Shown here one piece after another: positions 1 to 10,025 of a DNA stretch of 64,000 nucleotides. How positions within the stretch are numbered: position 1 is the first letter of the stretch; every line of letters starts with the position of its first letter. The position numbers and the translations under genes were made by a program. The stretch is from positions 103,199,760 through 103,263,759 of the forward strand of contig NC_080041.1 of the NCBI RefSeq assembly GCF_012489685.1. The letters are read 5' to 3'. Origin of the DNA: Lotus japonicus (taxonomy: Eukaryota; Streptophyta; Magnoliopsida; Fabales; Fabaceae). A model generated the notes under the pieces. The model saw nothing but the letters and a program-made list of their open reading frames with translations, had not been told where the DNA came from and searched no databases.

Positions 1-801
1 ATGCCAGTTTCTTGGAGCATGGTTCTAGCCATCTCCTGAAGAGTTCTGTTCTTCCTCTCAACAACACCATTTTGTTGAGGAGTTCTGGGACAAGAGAAAT
101 CATGTGCAATTCCATAGGAATCAAACAGACTCTCAAACTTGTCATTCTCAAACTCTCCACCATGGTCACTTCTGACACGCACAATCCTACAAGCCTTCTC
201 GTTTTGCACTTGAGCAATGAAGGTAGAGAACACAGCATGAGAATCATCCTTGCGGGATAGAAACTTTACCCATGTCCAGCGGCTATAGTCATCAACGATA
301 AGCATCCCATATCTCTTGCCACCTATAGACTCAGTTTTCACTGGTCCAAAAAGGTCGATATGCAGAAGTTCCAACGGCCTTGAGGTTGAGACAACATTCT
401 TTGCCTTGAAAGGGACTTTTGTGAATTTGCCTTTCTGACATGCTTCACAAAGAGCGTCTGAAGCGAACTTCAGATTGGGTAAGCCCCTGACAAGGTTTAG
501 CTTGCTCAGCTGAGAAATCTTTCTCATACTGGCATGCCCTAACCGTCTATGCCATACCCACTGCTCTTCATTAACAGACAGAAGGCACTTCACATTCTGA
601 GCCTCCAACTCAGATAATCTGATCTTATAGATGTTGTTCTTCCTCTTGCTGTTAAACAGAACAGAGCCATCGATCTGACTTACAGCCCGGCAGGACTTTT
701 GATTGAATATAACATCATAACCCTTGTCAGCTAATTGACTTATAGACAATAAGTTATGTGTTAAGCCGTCTACCAATAACACATTATCAATGCATGGACT
801 C
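1..801 (-). CDS. Element A pol, integrase part (open at window edge)
   Basis: This is the integrase section of a Ty1/copia Sirevirus polyprotein, read on the minus strand and running off the left window edge. The frame stays open through the whole stretch. It shows the HHCC zinc-binding part (VWHRRLGHASM), the first catalytic Asp (LHIDLFGPV), the second ([11 protein letters not shown]) and the catalytic Glu region ([12 protein letters not shown]), i.e. a complete DD-E core as far as visible. It is nearly identical to the integrase part of element F, but lacks F's one-base insertion and 19-base deletion, so it looks intact. Integrase would insert the cDNA in the nucleus. The upstream protease part of the same gene lies at 9838-10025, because element B has inserted in between. 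Confidence 0.88.
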
Positions 802-806
802 CTATC

Positions 807-1689
807 TGAAATTCTAGATCCCTTAGAACAAATGTCCTGCACGATGCTGGGACAATCGATTAGAACATCATACAACTGAAAGACCTGAACACGAAACAAC
901 AAACAACTAAAAGGAAACAAGACACAGGAAGTTGTTAACCCAGTTCGGTGAAACTACAGCTACGTCTGGTTAGCTTTCGCCCAATGAAAAGGAATTCCAC
1001 TATCTCAAGAACTAGGTATTACAGACCCACATGAACACATCAAGTTCATTGTTCTTAACCTATTCTACCCAGTGGTATTCTACTTAGAACCACAGCCTAA
1101 GTATGAGAGCCCCTCTCACTTTTCCTCAATAACTGCCACAGTGATTGGTGAACAACAATAACACAGAGTTTGTTTGACACTCAAACACAACACAGAACTC
1201 AGTCTCACTTTATAGAATCAGTGAGCAAGACGAGTTCACAACTAACAAAGACAAAGAACAACTTACACTCTTAAGAACACTTGATCTTCAAGGTAATTCT
1301 CTCGATCAACTTCAAGGTTCAGGTCTTTGTCAATATATATACTTCAGCAGAGGCGGCTAGGGTTTATTTGGGCTGAAGAACACTTTGATCCAACTCATAT
1401 CAGCAGAGAATCTTTCAAGATCTGATATGAGTGATCAACAAGTAAAAATAGAAACAAATCTTTTTAATCACAGATTTGCTTCAACAATAACATCCCGCAA
1501 CTAGCTCCCAACACACAGTTACTTGACCTTCAAGTAAGCACAGATCATACCATAAAGCATAACCACAAGGGACCCACTTGCATGCCAGCAGGGGCGGATG
1601 TCCTGGCCTTCATCAAGGCAGATGTCACAACAACGGCTAGGACATCAGGTTGTTTTTTTTACAAAATTGATGACAACAAAGGAACAACA
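807..1689 (-). repeat. 3' LTR of element B
   Basis: 883-bp LTR, 5' TG...CA 3'. It matches 8955-9837 except for five single-base differences. A TATATATA run near 1334-1341 is the likely promoter TATA on the minus strand. Flanked on the left by target duplication CTATC (802-806) and on the right by the polypurine tract. Confidence 0.95.
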
Positions 1690-1701
1690 ATCTCCCCCTT
1701 T
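1690..1701 (-). promoter_or_regulatory. Polypurine tract of element B
   Basis: On the minus strand the 12 bases directly upstream of the 3' LTR read AAAGGGGGAGAT, the plus-strand primer site for reverse transcription. Confidence 0.85.
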
Positions 1702-2157
1702 GTCAAATTTTGACTAAAAACAACTTCACTACCAGAGAGGGAAAAAAATATCAAAATCATCAGAGTCAGCAGCAGAAATACTCCCCCTCAAACCAATGCA
1801 TCCACAACAGCCAAAACATGGAGGAACTCCCCCTCAAAAGATGCATCCAAATAAACACTGCATAAAGTATATAGAACCCATATGCAACACAGTACAAACT
1901 AAGCAAGCACACTTGGTACTACTTGAACAGAAGCTAGCTTGTAGCACGTGAACACTTGAACATAAAATATCTCCTGAACTGGTCTTGTCTTGACAAAGCT
2001 GCATACTTATTACATAACATAACCAGAATACCAAGTCTTCAAAAAAAAACAACCACAACAAACTACTACTCTACTACTACTCCCCCTTTTTAGCACAAAT
2101 TTGGCAAAGATGGAAAGAATTGAACCAAGGCCAACTAAAAATCAACTAGGAGATGCA
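1702..2157. other. 3' non-coding region of element B
   Basis: About 450 bp between the envelope-like ORF and the PPT. It contains several further CCCCCTC / CTCCCCCTTTTT runs (near 1781, 1832 and 2082), i.e. extra PPT-like motifs on the minus strand. I see no convincing ORF on either strand here, unlike the matching zone of C, D and F. Confidence 0.6.
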
Positions 2158-3821
2158 CTAAACACCAGAAGAAGAGGAGTGTTCCTCATCATTTTCTGCA
2201 GATCCTTCCCTCTCAGCATCAGCTGCATGCTCACCCTCTTGACCAGCTTCTTCCTTGAGAGTTTGAATGAGAGCATCCACCTTAATCTTCCTAGCAGCAG
2301 CAATCCTGATCGTCTCTTGAAGTTCCTTGGAAATGGCCTCAAGTTCAGCAATGACACTGTGAGTGCCTGAGACAGACATAGAGGCAGGAACAGATGTCCT
2401 ACTGGATGGTAGATCAATGTCCAGGACATGAGGGTCCAGGAACAACCGTTGGTCCAAGGTGATGGGAGGGCCTTTAGGCACAGGAACATCATCAACAGTG
2501 AGGATATTAGGATGTTGTTTCAGAATGATAGCAGTCAGTAAAGAAGGAAAAGAGATGGGGAGTTTCACTGCACATGTATCTGCATGCTTCAAAGTTTGGG
2601 AAAACACAAAGTTGCCAAAGTCATAAGCAATTTCAGTCCCAATGCGATAGAGAAGCTTGGCAAGCATAGCAGAAACAGCAGAAGTATGGTTAGAGGGAAC
2701 CCAATTCACCACTCCAATCCTATTCAAAATAGCATACTTCACACTCAGAACCCCAGTTGATAGAAGCTTCTTAGCAGGCCACTTCTTTACTCTTCCAGCA
2801 GTCAATTCCTCAGCAACCGTATCCAGAGAAAGTTCTTCTTCAACAAATTCAACCACACTTCTTCCAAGGGTTTGGTTGATGATAGCAGGAGAGAAATTCA
2901 CACACTTACCCCTGACAAACACTTTCCTGAATTCAGGACTGGCAGAATTATTAACATCATCAGAGAGGTTGACAATAAATTCCTTCACAAGCTTGTCATA
3001 ACATTTTCCTATGTTCATCACAGTCTGCCTCAACCCTGCTTTTGCTATCAAGGCAATGATCTCTTTGCAGGCTAACACATCAGAATCAATCTCCCTTTCT
3101 TTAGCAACACGTCTTTGATAGACATATTTCCATTTGAAGGCATTTTCTGGAGCATGAATAGACACATTATCTAGAGGAACATTAGGAATATCTGAGGGAA
3201 TACGCTTACCAGAGAACATTTTCTTCTCAGAGGCAGTGATGTCCAGGACATCGCCTTCAACATCTGATTCAGTCTCCAAATCGATTCTGGAACCTTTTTG
3301 CTTGCCCTTGATTTTGAAGATCCAGTAGGGATCTTGGTTTTCTTCTTCTTGACAACAGGGATTTCTTCAACAGATGCTCTTCTTCGCTTAAGCATTCTGG
3401 AAGCAACACTTGCCAGAGGCACATCCTCTGAATCTTCATCATCAGAGACATCATGAACAGTGGGAGGGGTCTTCATCGATTCCTCTGACAAGACATCCAT
3501 TGAGTTTGCAGCCTTGGAATCAGAACTCTTGGATGAAGAGGAAGAATCCTTTGAGAGTGAAACTTCCTTGGCAGGCTTATCAGACAATGTCGCGACATCG
3601 TCTTCAACATTTGCAGAGACAGAAGTATTGGAGACTTCCTCAGGCACAGGGGCTTCTGGGTTTTGCATTGGGGTTGCACGAGACTTGTAGTGCTTCTTGG
3701 AAGGAGTTCTTGAGTTCTTCTTAGATTGAGAGGAAGAACTTGTGTGCAAACCCATAACCCTAGCACCACCAGCAGTTCTCTCTATCTTTCCTTTCACAGA
3801 CTCTTTCTTGCTTGAAGACAT
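2158..3821 (-). pseudogene. Envelope-like ORF of element B, frameshifted
   Basis: Extra ORF downstream of pol, typical of SIRE-type copia elements. I place the start at the ATG at 3821 (MSSSKKESVKG), six codons inside the longer frame. The N-terminal part is Ser/Lys rich with basic runs (KKKKTK, KRRRAS), so it may be nuclear. The C-terminal part, in another frame from about 3279 down to 2158, contains a block with YDKLVKEF and NQTLGR that recurs in the envelope-like protein of element F, and which I associate with the 'putative plant transposon protein' family. The two frames meet near 3270-3290, so one frameshift breaks an otherwise roughly 555-codon gene. The 'envelope' label comes from the family; I see no clear transmembrane segment. 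Confidence 0.72.
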
Positions 3822-3839
3822 GATGAACTGGTAAAGCAA

Positions 3840-4046
3840 ACGAACAAAAACAAGAAATTGAGAGAAATGTAAGTGATGAGAATCAGAAATTGTTAGAGCA
3901 AGATTGGCAACTTGTGGTGAGAATGTGATGAAGTCATTGGTGATGATTATATAGCAGTTGAGTGAGAAGGAAGCAATGATGTCACAACGGCAGTTAATGG
4001 TAGTTACGAGGAAACTAGCCGTTAGACAGAAAAGGGGCTTTAATTG
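3840..4046. other. Spacer between pol and envelope-like ORF of B
   Basis: Short spacer, minus-strand context. I see no feature in it apart from possible leader sequence for the envelope-like ORF. Confidence 0.4.
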
Positions 4047-5429
4047 CTATGCTTCTTCGAAGAGGCAAATCCCAAGATTTCCTCTTAATTTGTCAAATGT
4101 AGCAGCATCTAAGGGTTTGGTAAAGATGTCAGCCAATTGTCTCTCTGTGGGGACATGTTCCAAAGTAACAATTTTATCATCCACTAATTCCCTGATGAAG
4201 TGATGTCTGATATCTATGTGTTTGGTTCTGCTATGTTGTATAGGGTTCTTGGCAATATTGATAGCACTCAAATTGTCACAGTACAATGTCATGACATCTT
4301 GCTCAACTTCGTATTCCTTGAGCATCTGCTTCATCCAAATAAGCTGAGTACAACTGCTTCCAGCAGCTATATATTCAGCTTCAGCTGTGGATAAAGACAC
4401 GCAGTTTTGCTTCTTGCTAAACCAAGAAATTAAGTTGTTTCCAAAGAAGAAACACCCTCCAGATGTACTCTTTCTATCATCAGCACTCCCTGCCCAATCT
4501 GCATCACAATACCCTACAAGAGAAGAATTAGTATCATTTGTATAAAGAATCCCATAGTCACAAGTACCATTTATGTACTTAATGATTCTTTTCACTTGTA
4601 AGAGATGACTGGTCTTTGGAGCAGCTTGATATCTTGCACAAGCACCAACAGCAAATGTAATGTCAGGTCTGCTAGCAGTGAGGTACAACAAGCTTCCAAT
4701 CATGCTTCTATATAAGCTTTGATCAACATCCTCTCCCTGATTGTCTTTAGACAGCTTGATATGTGTAGCAGCAGGAGTCCTTTTATGTCCAGATTTTTCA
4801 AGTCCAAATTTCTTGACGATGCCCCTAGCATACTTACTCTGGGAAATAAACATTGAGTCTTCCATTTGTTTGATCTGAAGTCCCAGAAAGTAGTTCAATT
4901 CACCAACTAAGCTCATCTCAAACTCTGACTTCATTTGTTGGACAAAATGTTCCACCATCGTGTTCGACATCCCACCAAACACAATATCATCAACATATAT
5001 CTGTGCAATCATGAGTTTTCCTCTTTCATTTTTCACAAATAATGTCTTGTCTATTCCTCCCTTGCAATAACCATTGCTCACCAGAAACTCTGTAAGGCGT
5101 TCATACCAAGCTCTAGGGGCCTGTTTTAATCCATACAGGGCTTTCTTGAGTTTGTAGACATGTTCAGGATCATGTGGATCTGTGAATCCCTTTGGCTGTT
5201 CAACATAAACTTCCTCATTCAGATAACCATTTAGAAAGGCACTTTTAACATCCATTTGGAATAATCTGAACTTCAAAAGACAAGCAACACCAAGCAAAAG
5301 TCTTATGGATTCCAACCTAGCCACTGGAGCAAAGGTTTCATCAAAGTCTACTCCTTCAATCTGAGTATATCCTTGAGCCACCAGTCTTGCTTTGTTTCTA
5401 GTTACTACACCATTCTCATCTGACTTGTT
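4047..5429 (-). pseudogene. Element B pol, RT and RNase H part after a nonsense codon
   Basis: Continuation of the B polyprotein in the same frame, after the amber codon at 5430-5432. It carries copia reverse transcriptase with the catalytic box QIYVDDIVFGG and the upstream [20 protein letters not shown] motif, then RNase H with DADWAGSADDRKSTSGG, STAEAEY and HSRTKHIDIRHHFIR, ending at 4047. RT copies the genomic RNA and RNase H removes it. Everything past the stop looks undamaged, so this part would be made only by readthrough or after reversion. It is labelled a pseudogene because the polyprotein is interrupted. Confidence 0.88.
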
Positions 5430-8400
5430 CTAGAAAATCCACTTGGTTCCTATGATGTTTACTCCCTCAGGCCTAGGAATGAGATCCCATACTTCATTTC
5501 TTCTGAATTGATCAAGTTCTTCTTGCATAGCATTTATCCAATATTCATCTGTCAGAGCCTCCTTGACATTTTTGGGTTCTACCTTGGATATAAAACATTC
5601 ATGAGCAATGTAGCTTCTAGCCCTGGTAGTAACTCCTTCTTTGAGGTCACCAATAATATTCTCTTGAGGATGATTCTTTTGAATTCTGATCGATGGAGCT
5701 TTATTTGCAGGGGTCATCTGGTGATCTTGCTCATCAGAACTGGTTTCTGATTCAATGTCGAGGTCAATAGTTGGGACATCGGCTGTGACATGTGGACCAT
5801 CATCATCTTCAGTTGCACCAGTGTCTTCTCTTTCATTTGGTTGATCATCAATAGAGACATTTACAAATTCCATCATTACCTTTGTTCGGGAATTGTACAC
5901 TCTGTAAGCTTTGCTGTTTGTAGAGTATCCCATGAAAATTCCTTCATCACTCTTAGGATCTAGCTTTCTTCTTTGTTCACGATCAGCCAGAATATAACAT
6001 TTACTCCCAAAGATATGAAAGTGTTTCACAGTTGGCTTCCTTCCTTTCCAGAGTTCATATAGAGTGACTGTGGTTCCAGCTCTAATGGTTACTCTATTGT
6101 GAATGTAACAGGCTGTGTTCATGGCTTCTGCCCAGAACTTGTTGGAAATCTTCCTTGCATGAAGCATAACCCTGGTGGATTCTTGAAGAGTCCTGTTTTT
6201 CCTTTCAACAATTCCATTCTGCTGAGGTGTAATTGGAGCTGAGAATTCATGGCTTATTCCTTCTGAATCACAGAAGTCAGAGAATTTGGAGTTCTCAAAC
6301 TCTCGTCCATGATCACTTCTGATTCTTACTATAGAGCAATTCTTCTCAGTTTGAAGTTTCAGACATAGCCTTCTGAATATGTCAAAGGTTTCTGATTTTT
6401 CCTTCATGAAGTCAATCCATGTGAACCTGGAATAATCATCAACACAGACATATACATATTTCTTACCTCCTAGACTTTCTACCTGCATGGGTCCCATCAA
6501 GTCCATGTGAAGAAGTTCAAGGACTTTTGTTGTAGTTGGATGCTGAAGCTTTGCATGAGATGTTTTGGTCAGCTTTCCAATCTTGCATTCTCCACATATC
6601 TTTTCTTCATCTATTTTCAGTTTTGGTAGCCCTCGTACAGCATCTTTAGAGATAACTTTCTGCATACTCTTGAGATTGATGTGACCTAAACGTTGGTGCC
6701 ATAGATTCAACTCATCCACTTTTGATATCAAACATCTAGACACTTGGGCTTTCTTTTGTGGAATCCACATGTAGTAATTGTCTTTGGACCTGACACCTCT
6801 CATCACAATCTCTTGATCACTAGTGGTAACCATGCATTCAGTCTTGCTAAACTTCACATCCAGATCTTGATCACACAACTGACTTATACTGATTAGATTT
6901 GCTGTCAACCCCTTGACAAGAAGAACGTTGTTCAGACTAGGAGATCCAGTGTTTACCAACTTCCCAATGCCTTTGATTTTTCCTTTAGCCCCATCTCCAA
7001 AGGTGACTGATTTACTGGAGTATTCCTTGAGATTTTCTAGATACTCCTTATTCCCAGTCATGTGTTTTGAGCAGCCACTATCAAAATACCAGTCTTCACT
7101 TGATGAGACTCTAAAAGATGTGTGTGCTATAAGACATGAAACTTCTCCTTTGGGTACCCAAGCTCTCTTAGATGTCTTGAGAACCTTCTGGATCTGAGGA
7201 TATCCGTATAGCTTGAAGCAGTAGGGCTTAATGTGACCAAACCTACCACAATAATGACATCTCCATGGAATTTGAGCAGTAGCCTTCTGAGTAGTAGGAT
7301 GTGGAGGCATATGTTGTGACATCGGGCTTGACATCTGATAGTTCTCTGGGTTTTTAAACTCAGAGTTTTCTTTAGCTCTTACAAACTTCCTTGATGCTTT
7401 CTGATTTCCTCTACTCCCAGACTGATAACTGAAACCAATGCCTTTAACACTCTTTCCTTGCTTGCTTGTTTCTTCCAGAATCTCTTCAAGCATATTAGAT
7501 CCACTATTCAGCATACGCACTGACTTGTAGGTATTTTCCAGTTTGGCTGTCAATGTAGCTACTTTCTCTTGAAGATCAGCTATGGTTAACAGAAGCTTGG
7601 CTTTTTCAACAGTTTCAACATCCTTTAATTTTGAGTTCCATTTATCCAAATCATCTTGCAGTTTATCAATGGTCTCCCTTAGGTTTTCATTTTCAGTCTT
7701 AACTTGTTTCATCTCATCTTCTTGCTCCTTCAGATGTTTGCAAGTTTCCTTCCATTTAACATGTAGGAGTTTGTAAGTCTCTTCCAAATCCTCAAATGTC
7801 ATTTCATCACCACTGGAATCTGAGTCATTGACAGCCCCTGAGAAAGCATTAACCTTGTTGACAGATAATTCTTCCTCATCCTCAGTATCTTCATCTGACC
7901 ATGTCACTACCATGCCTTTCTTCTGTTTCTTCAAGTAGGTTGCACACTCAGATCTAATGTGACCATAACCCTCACATTCATGACACTGAACACCCTTGTC
8001 TTGGCCTGATTTGTCCTCTTCTTTGACCTTTCGCTGGGAATTGTAGGTTTTATAGTTGTCTGACTTAATGTCCTGGACATTTGGCCTAGTCCTTCTGTCT
8101 ATCTTCCTTAGAGCTCTGTTGAATTTTCTAGCAAGAAGGGCCAGAGCTTCAGATAGATTCTCACTTTCACTATCAGCATCATCTCCTTCAGTGGTGTTGG
8201 ATACAAAAGCAATGCTTTTGGTCTTCTTTTCAGGTTTTTCACCCAACTTTAACTCATAAGTCTGCAGAGAACCAATCAGCTCATCCACTTTCAAACTGCT
8301 GATATCTTGAGCTTCTTCAATAGCAGTGACCTTCATTGCAAACTTGCTGGTTACAGACCTCAAGATTTTCCTCACAAGCTTTTCATCTGACATAGGTTCT

Positions 8401-8888
8401 CCTAGAGCAAATGAAGCATTTGACAGATCACGCACACGCATGTGATATTCAGAAATAGTCTCATCTTCTGTCATTGTCAAGTTCTCAAAACGAGTAGTAA
8501 GCATCTGGAGTCTAGACATCCTCACCCTGGTTGTACCTTCATGTGCTGTTTTCAAAATCTCCCAAGCATCTTTGGCAACAGTGCAAGTATTAATCAATCT
8601 AAACATGTTTTTGTCCACAGCATTGAAGATAGCATTCATTGCTTTTGAGTTTGCCAGAGAAGCTTCTTCTTCAGCACTTGTCCATTCATCCTCAGGTTTT
8701 TCTTCAGGAGTAGATGTACTTCCTTCTGCTTGAGCTTTGACAGGATGCTTCCAGCCTTTGACAACAGCCTTCCAAGTTTTGATATCAATAGACTTGAGAA
8801 AAGCTATCATTCGAACCTTCCAGTAATCATAATTGGAGCCATCCAGGATTGGTGGCCTGTTGATCGATCCTCCCTCCTTATTGTCCAT
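5430..8888 (-). CDS. Element B gag-protease-integrase polyprotein, stopped in RT
   Basis: 1152-residue copia polyprotein with gag and pol in one frame. Order with rough residues: UBN2-type Gag domain (1-220); a first zinc knuckle CHECEGYGHIRSEC (about 300); an acidic coiled-coil stretch; a second zinc knuckle CHYCGRFGHIKPYC (about 545); protease WYFDSGCSKHMTG (about 600); integrase HHCC part (about 730); and the DD-E core with MDLMGP, RSDHGREFE and GIVERKNRT (about 795-895). It ends at TAG, just after the conserved GTKWIF of the RT N-terminus, where related elements have a Lys codon; a single base change explains it. The start ATG follows the PBS by about 50 bp. In a working element it would make the particle and process itself. 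Confidence 0.92.
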   Translation of the reverse strand: MDNKEGGSINRPPILDGSNYDYWKVRMIAFLKSIDIKTWKAVVKGWKHPVKAQAEGSTSTPEEKPEDEWTSAEEEASLANSKAMNAIFNAVDKNMFRLINTCTVAKDAWEILKTAHEGTTRVRMSRLQMLTTRFENLTMTEDETISEYHMRVRDLSNASFALGEPMSDEKLVRKILRSVTSKFAMKVTAIEEAQDISSLKVDELIGSLQTYELKLGEKPEKKTKSIAFVSNTTEGDDADSESENLSEALALLARKFNRALRKIDRRTRPNVQDIKSDNYKTYNSQRKVKEEDKSGQDKGVQCHECEGYGHIRSECATYLKKQKKGMVVTWSDEDTEDEEELSVNKVNAFSGAVNDSDSSGDEMTFEDLEETYKLLHVKWKETCKHLKEQEDEMKQVKTENENLRETIDKLQDDLDKWNSKLKDVETVEKAKLLLTIADLQEKVATLTAKLENTYKSVRMLNSGSNMLEEILEETSKQGKSVKGIGFSYQSGSRGNQKASRKFVRAKENSEFKNPENYQMSSPMSQHMPPHPTTQKATAQIPWRCHYCGRFGHIKPYCFKLYGYPQIQKVLKTSKRAWVPKGEVSCLIAHTSFRVSSSEDWYFDSGCSKHMTGNKEYLENLKEYSSKSVTFGDGAKGKIKGIGKLVNTGSPSLNNVLLVKGLTANLISISQLCDQDLDVKFSKTECMVTTSDQEIVMRGVRSKDNYYMWIPQKKAQVSRCLISKVDELNLWHQRLGHINLKSMQKVISKDAVRGLPKLKIDEEKICGECKIGKLTKTSHAKLQHPTTTKVLELLHMDLMGPMQVESLGGKKYVYVCVDDYSRFTWIDFMKEKSETFDIFRRLCLKLQTEKNCSIVRIRSDHGREFENSKFSDFCDSEGISHEFSAPITPQQNGIVERKNRTLQESTRVMLHARKISNKFWAEAMNTACYIHNRVTIRAGTTVTLYELWKGRKPTVKHFHIFGSKCYILADREQRRKLDPKSDEGIFMGYSTNSKAYRVYNSRTKVMMEFVNVSIDDQPNEREDTGATEDDDGPHVTADVPTIDLDIESETSSDEQDHQMTPANKAPSIRIQKNHPQENIIGDLKEGVTTRARSYIAHECFISKVEPKNVKEALTDEYWINAMQEELDQFRRNEVWDLIPRPEGVNIIGTKWIF

Positions 8889-8940
8889 GAGATCAAGAAA
8901 CTATCTCCCTGGAGCTCACCCACACAGAACAGGGGTGCCT

Positions 8941-8952
8941 GCTCTGATGCCA
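8941..8952 (-). promoter_or_regulatory. Primer binding site of element B
   Basis: Minus strand reads TGGCATCAGAGC two bases after the 5' LTR, complementary to the 3' end of initiator tRNA-Met except for one base (C for T at position 4). Confidence 0.85.
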
Positions 8953-8954
8953 AT

Positions 8955-9837
8955 TGAAATTCTAGATCCCTTAGAACAAATGTCCTGCACGATGCTGGGA
9001 CAATCGATTAGAACATCATACAACTGAAAGACCTGAACACGAAACAACAAACAACTAAAAGGAAACAAGACACAGGAAGTTGTTAACCCAGTTCGGTGAA
9101 ACTACACCTACGTCTGGTTAGCTTTCGCCCAATGAAAAGGAATTCCACTATCTCAAGAACTAGGTATTACAGACCCACATGAACACATCAAGTTCATTGT
9201 TCTTAACATATTCTACCCAGTGGTATTCTACTTAGAACCACAGCCTAAGTATGAGAGCCCCTCTCACTTTTCCTCAATCACTGCCACAGTGATTGGTGAA
9301 CAACAATAACACAGAGTTTGTTTGACACTCAAACACAACACAGAACTCAGTCTCACTTTATAGAATCAGTGAGCAAGACGAGTTCACAACTAACAAAGAC
9401 AAAGAACAACTTACACTCTTAAGAACACTTGATCTTCAAGGTAATTCTCTCGATCAACTTCAAGGTTCAGGTCTTTGTCAATATATATACTTCAGCAGAG
9501 GCGGTTAGGGTTTATTTGGGCTGAAGAACACTTTGATCCAACTCATATCAGCAGAGAATCTTTCAAGATCTGATATGAGTGATCAACAAGTAAAAATAGA
9601 AACAAATCTTTTTAATCACAGATTTGCTTCAACAATAACATCCCGCAACTAGCTCCCAACACACAGTTACTTGACCTTCAAGTAAGCACAGATCATACCA
9701 TAAAGCATAACCACAAGGGACCCACTTGCATGCCAGCAGGGGCGGATGTCCTGGCCTTCATCAAGGCAGATGTCACAACATCGGCTAGGACATCAGGTTG
9801 TTTTTTTTACAAAATTGATGACAACAAAGGAACAACA
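8955..9837 (-). repeat. 5' LTR of element B
   Basis: 883-bp LTR matching 807-1689 with five differences. A TATATATA run near 9481-9490 is the likely TATA box on the minus strand. The right flank is CTATC (9838-9842), matching the left flank of the element. Confidence 0.95.
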
Positions 9838-10025
9838 CTATCTACACAAATAGTACCAGTACCAACAATTTTACCCTTTTCATTTCCTCCAAAGCCAACT
9901 TCACCTCCAGGCTTAAGTTTCAGCTCTCGGAACATACGCCTTTCTCCCGTCATGTGACGCGAGCATCCACTGTCCAGATACCATGATTGGTGTTTCAGTG
10001 GAGCTATCAAGGATATCTGCAACAT
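9838..10025 (-). pseudogene. Element A pol, protease part (cut by B)
   Basis: Start of the A pol frame, with the aspartic protease motif WYLDSGCSRHMTGE. It is read in the +1 frame relative to gag and overlaps the gag 3' end by about 113 bp. After residues KIVGTGTICVDS the frame meets the target duplication and then the LTR of B, so pol is physically split; the rest resumes at 801 and runs leftwards. Gag-pol expression therefore needed a frame change before the insertion (the same arrangement is seen in E and F). Confidence 0.82.

Larger units (their letters stand above)
807..9837 (-). mobile_element. Complete copia (SIRE-like) element B
   Basis: Full-length 9.03-kb LTR retrotransposon in minus orientation, nested in pol of element A. 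Both LTRs are 883 bp, start TGAAATTC and end GGAACAACA on the + strand, and are flanked by the 5-bp duplication CTATC. Sense order: 5' LTR, PBS, gag-pol in one frame, RT-RNase H after one stop codon, envelope-like ORF, PPT, 3' LTR. The LTRs differ at 5 positions that I counted (about 0.6 percent), so this is a recent insertion and the youngest layer of the nest. It has no antisense ORF like the one in C, D and F. Confidence 0.93.

Noticed and set aside
5430..5432. In-frame TAG in element B pol as a programmed readthrough site
   Set aside because: It lies inside the conserved start of the RT domain where relatives have Lys, not at a domain border, and one base change explains it. Treated as a nonsense mutation.
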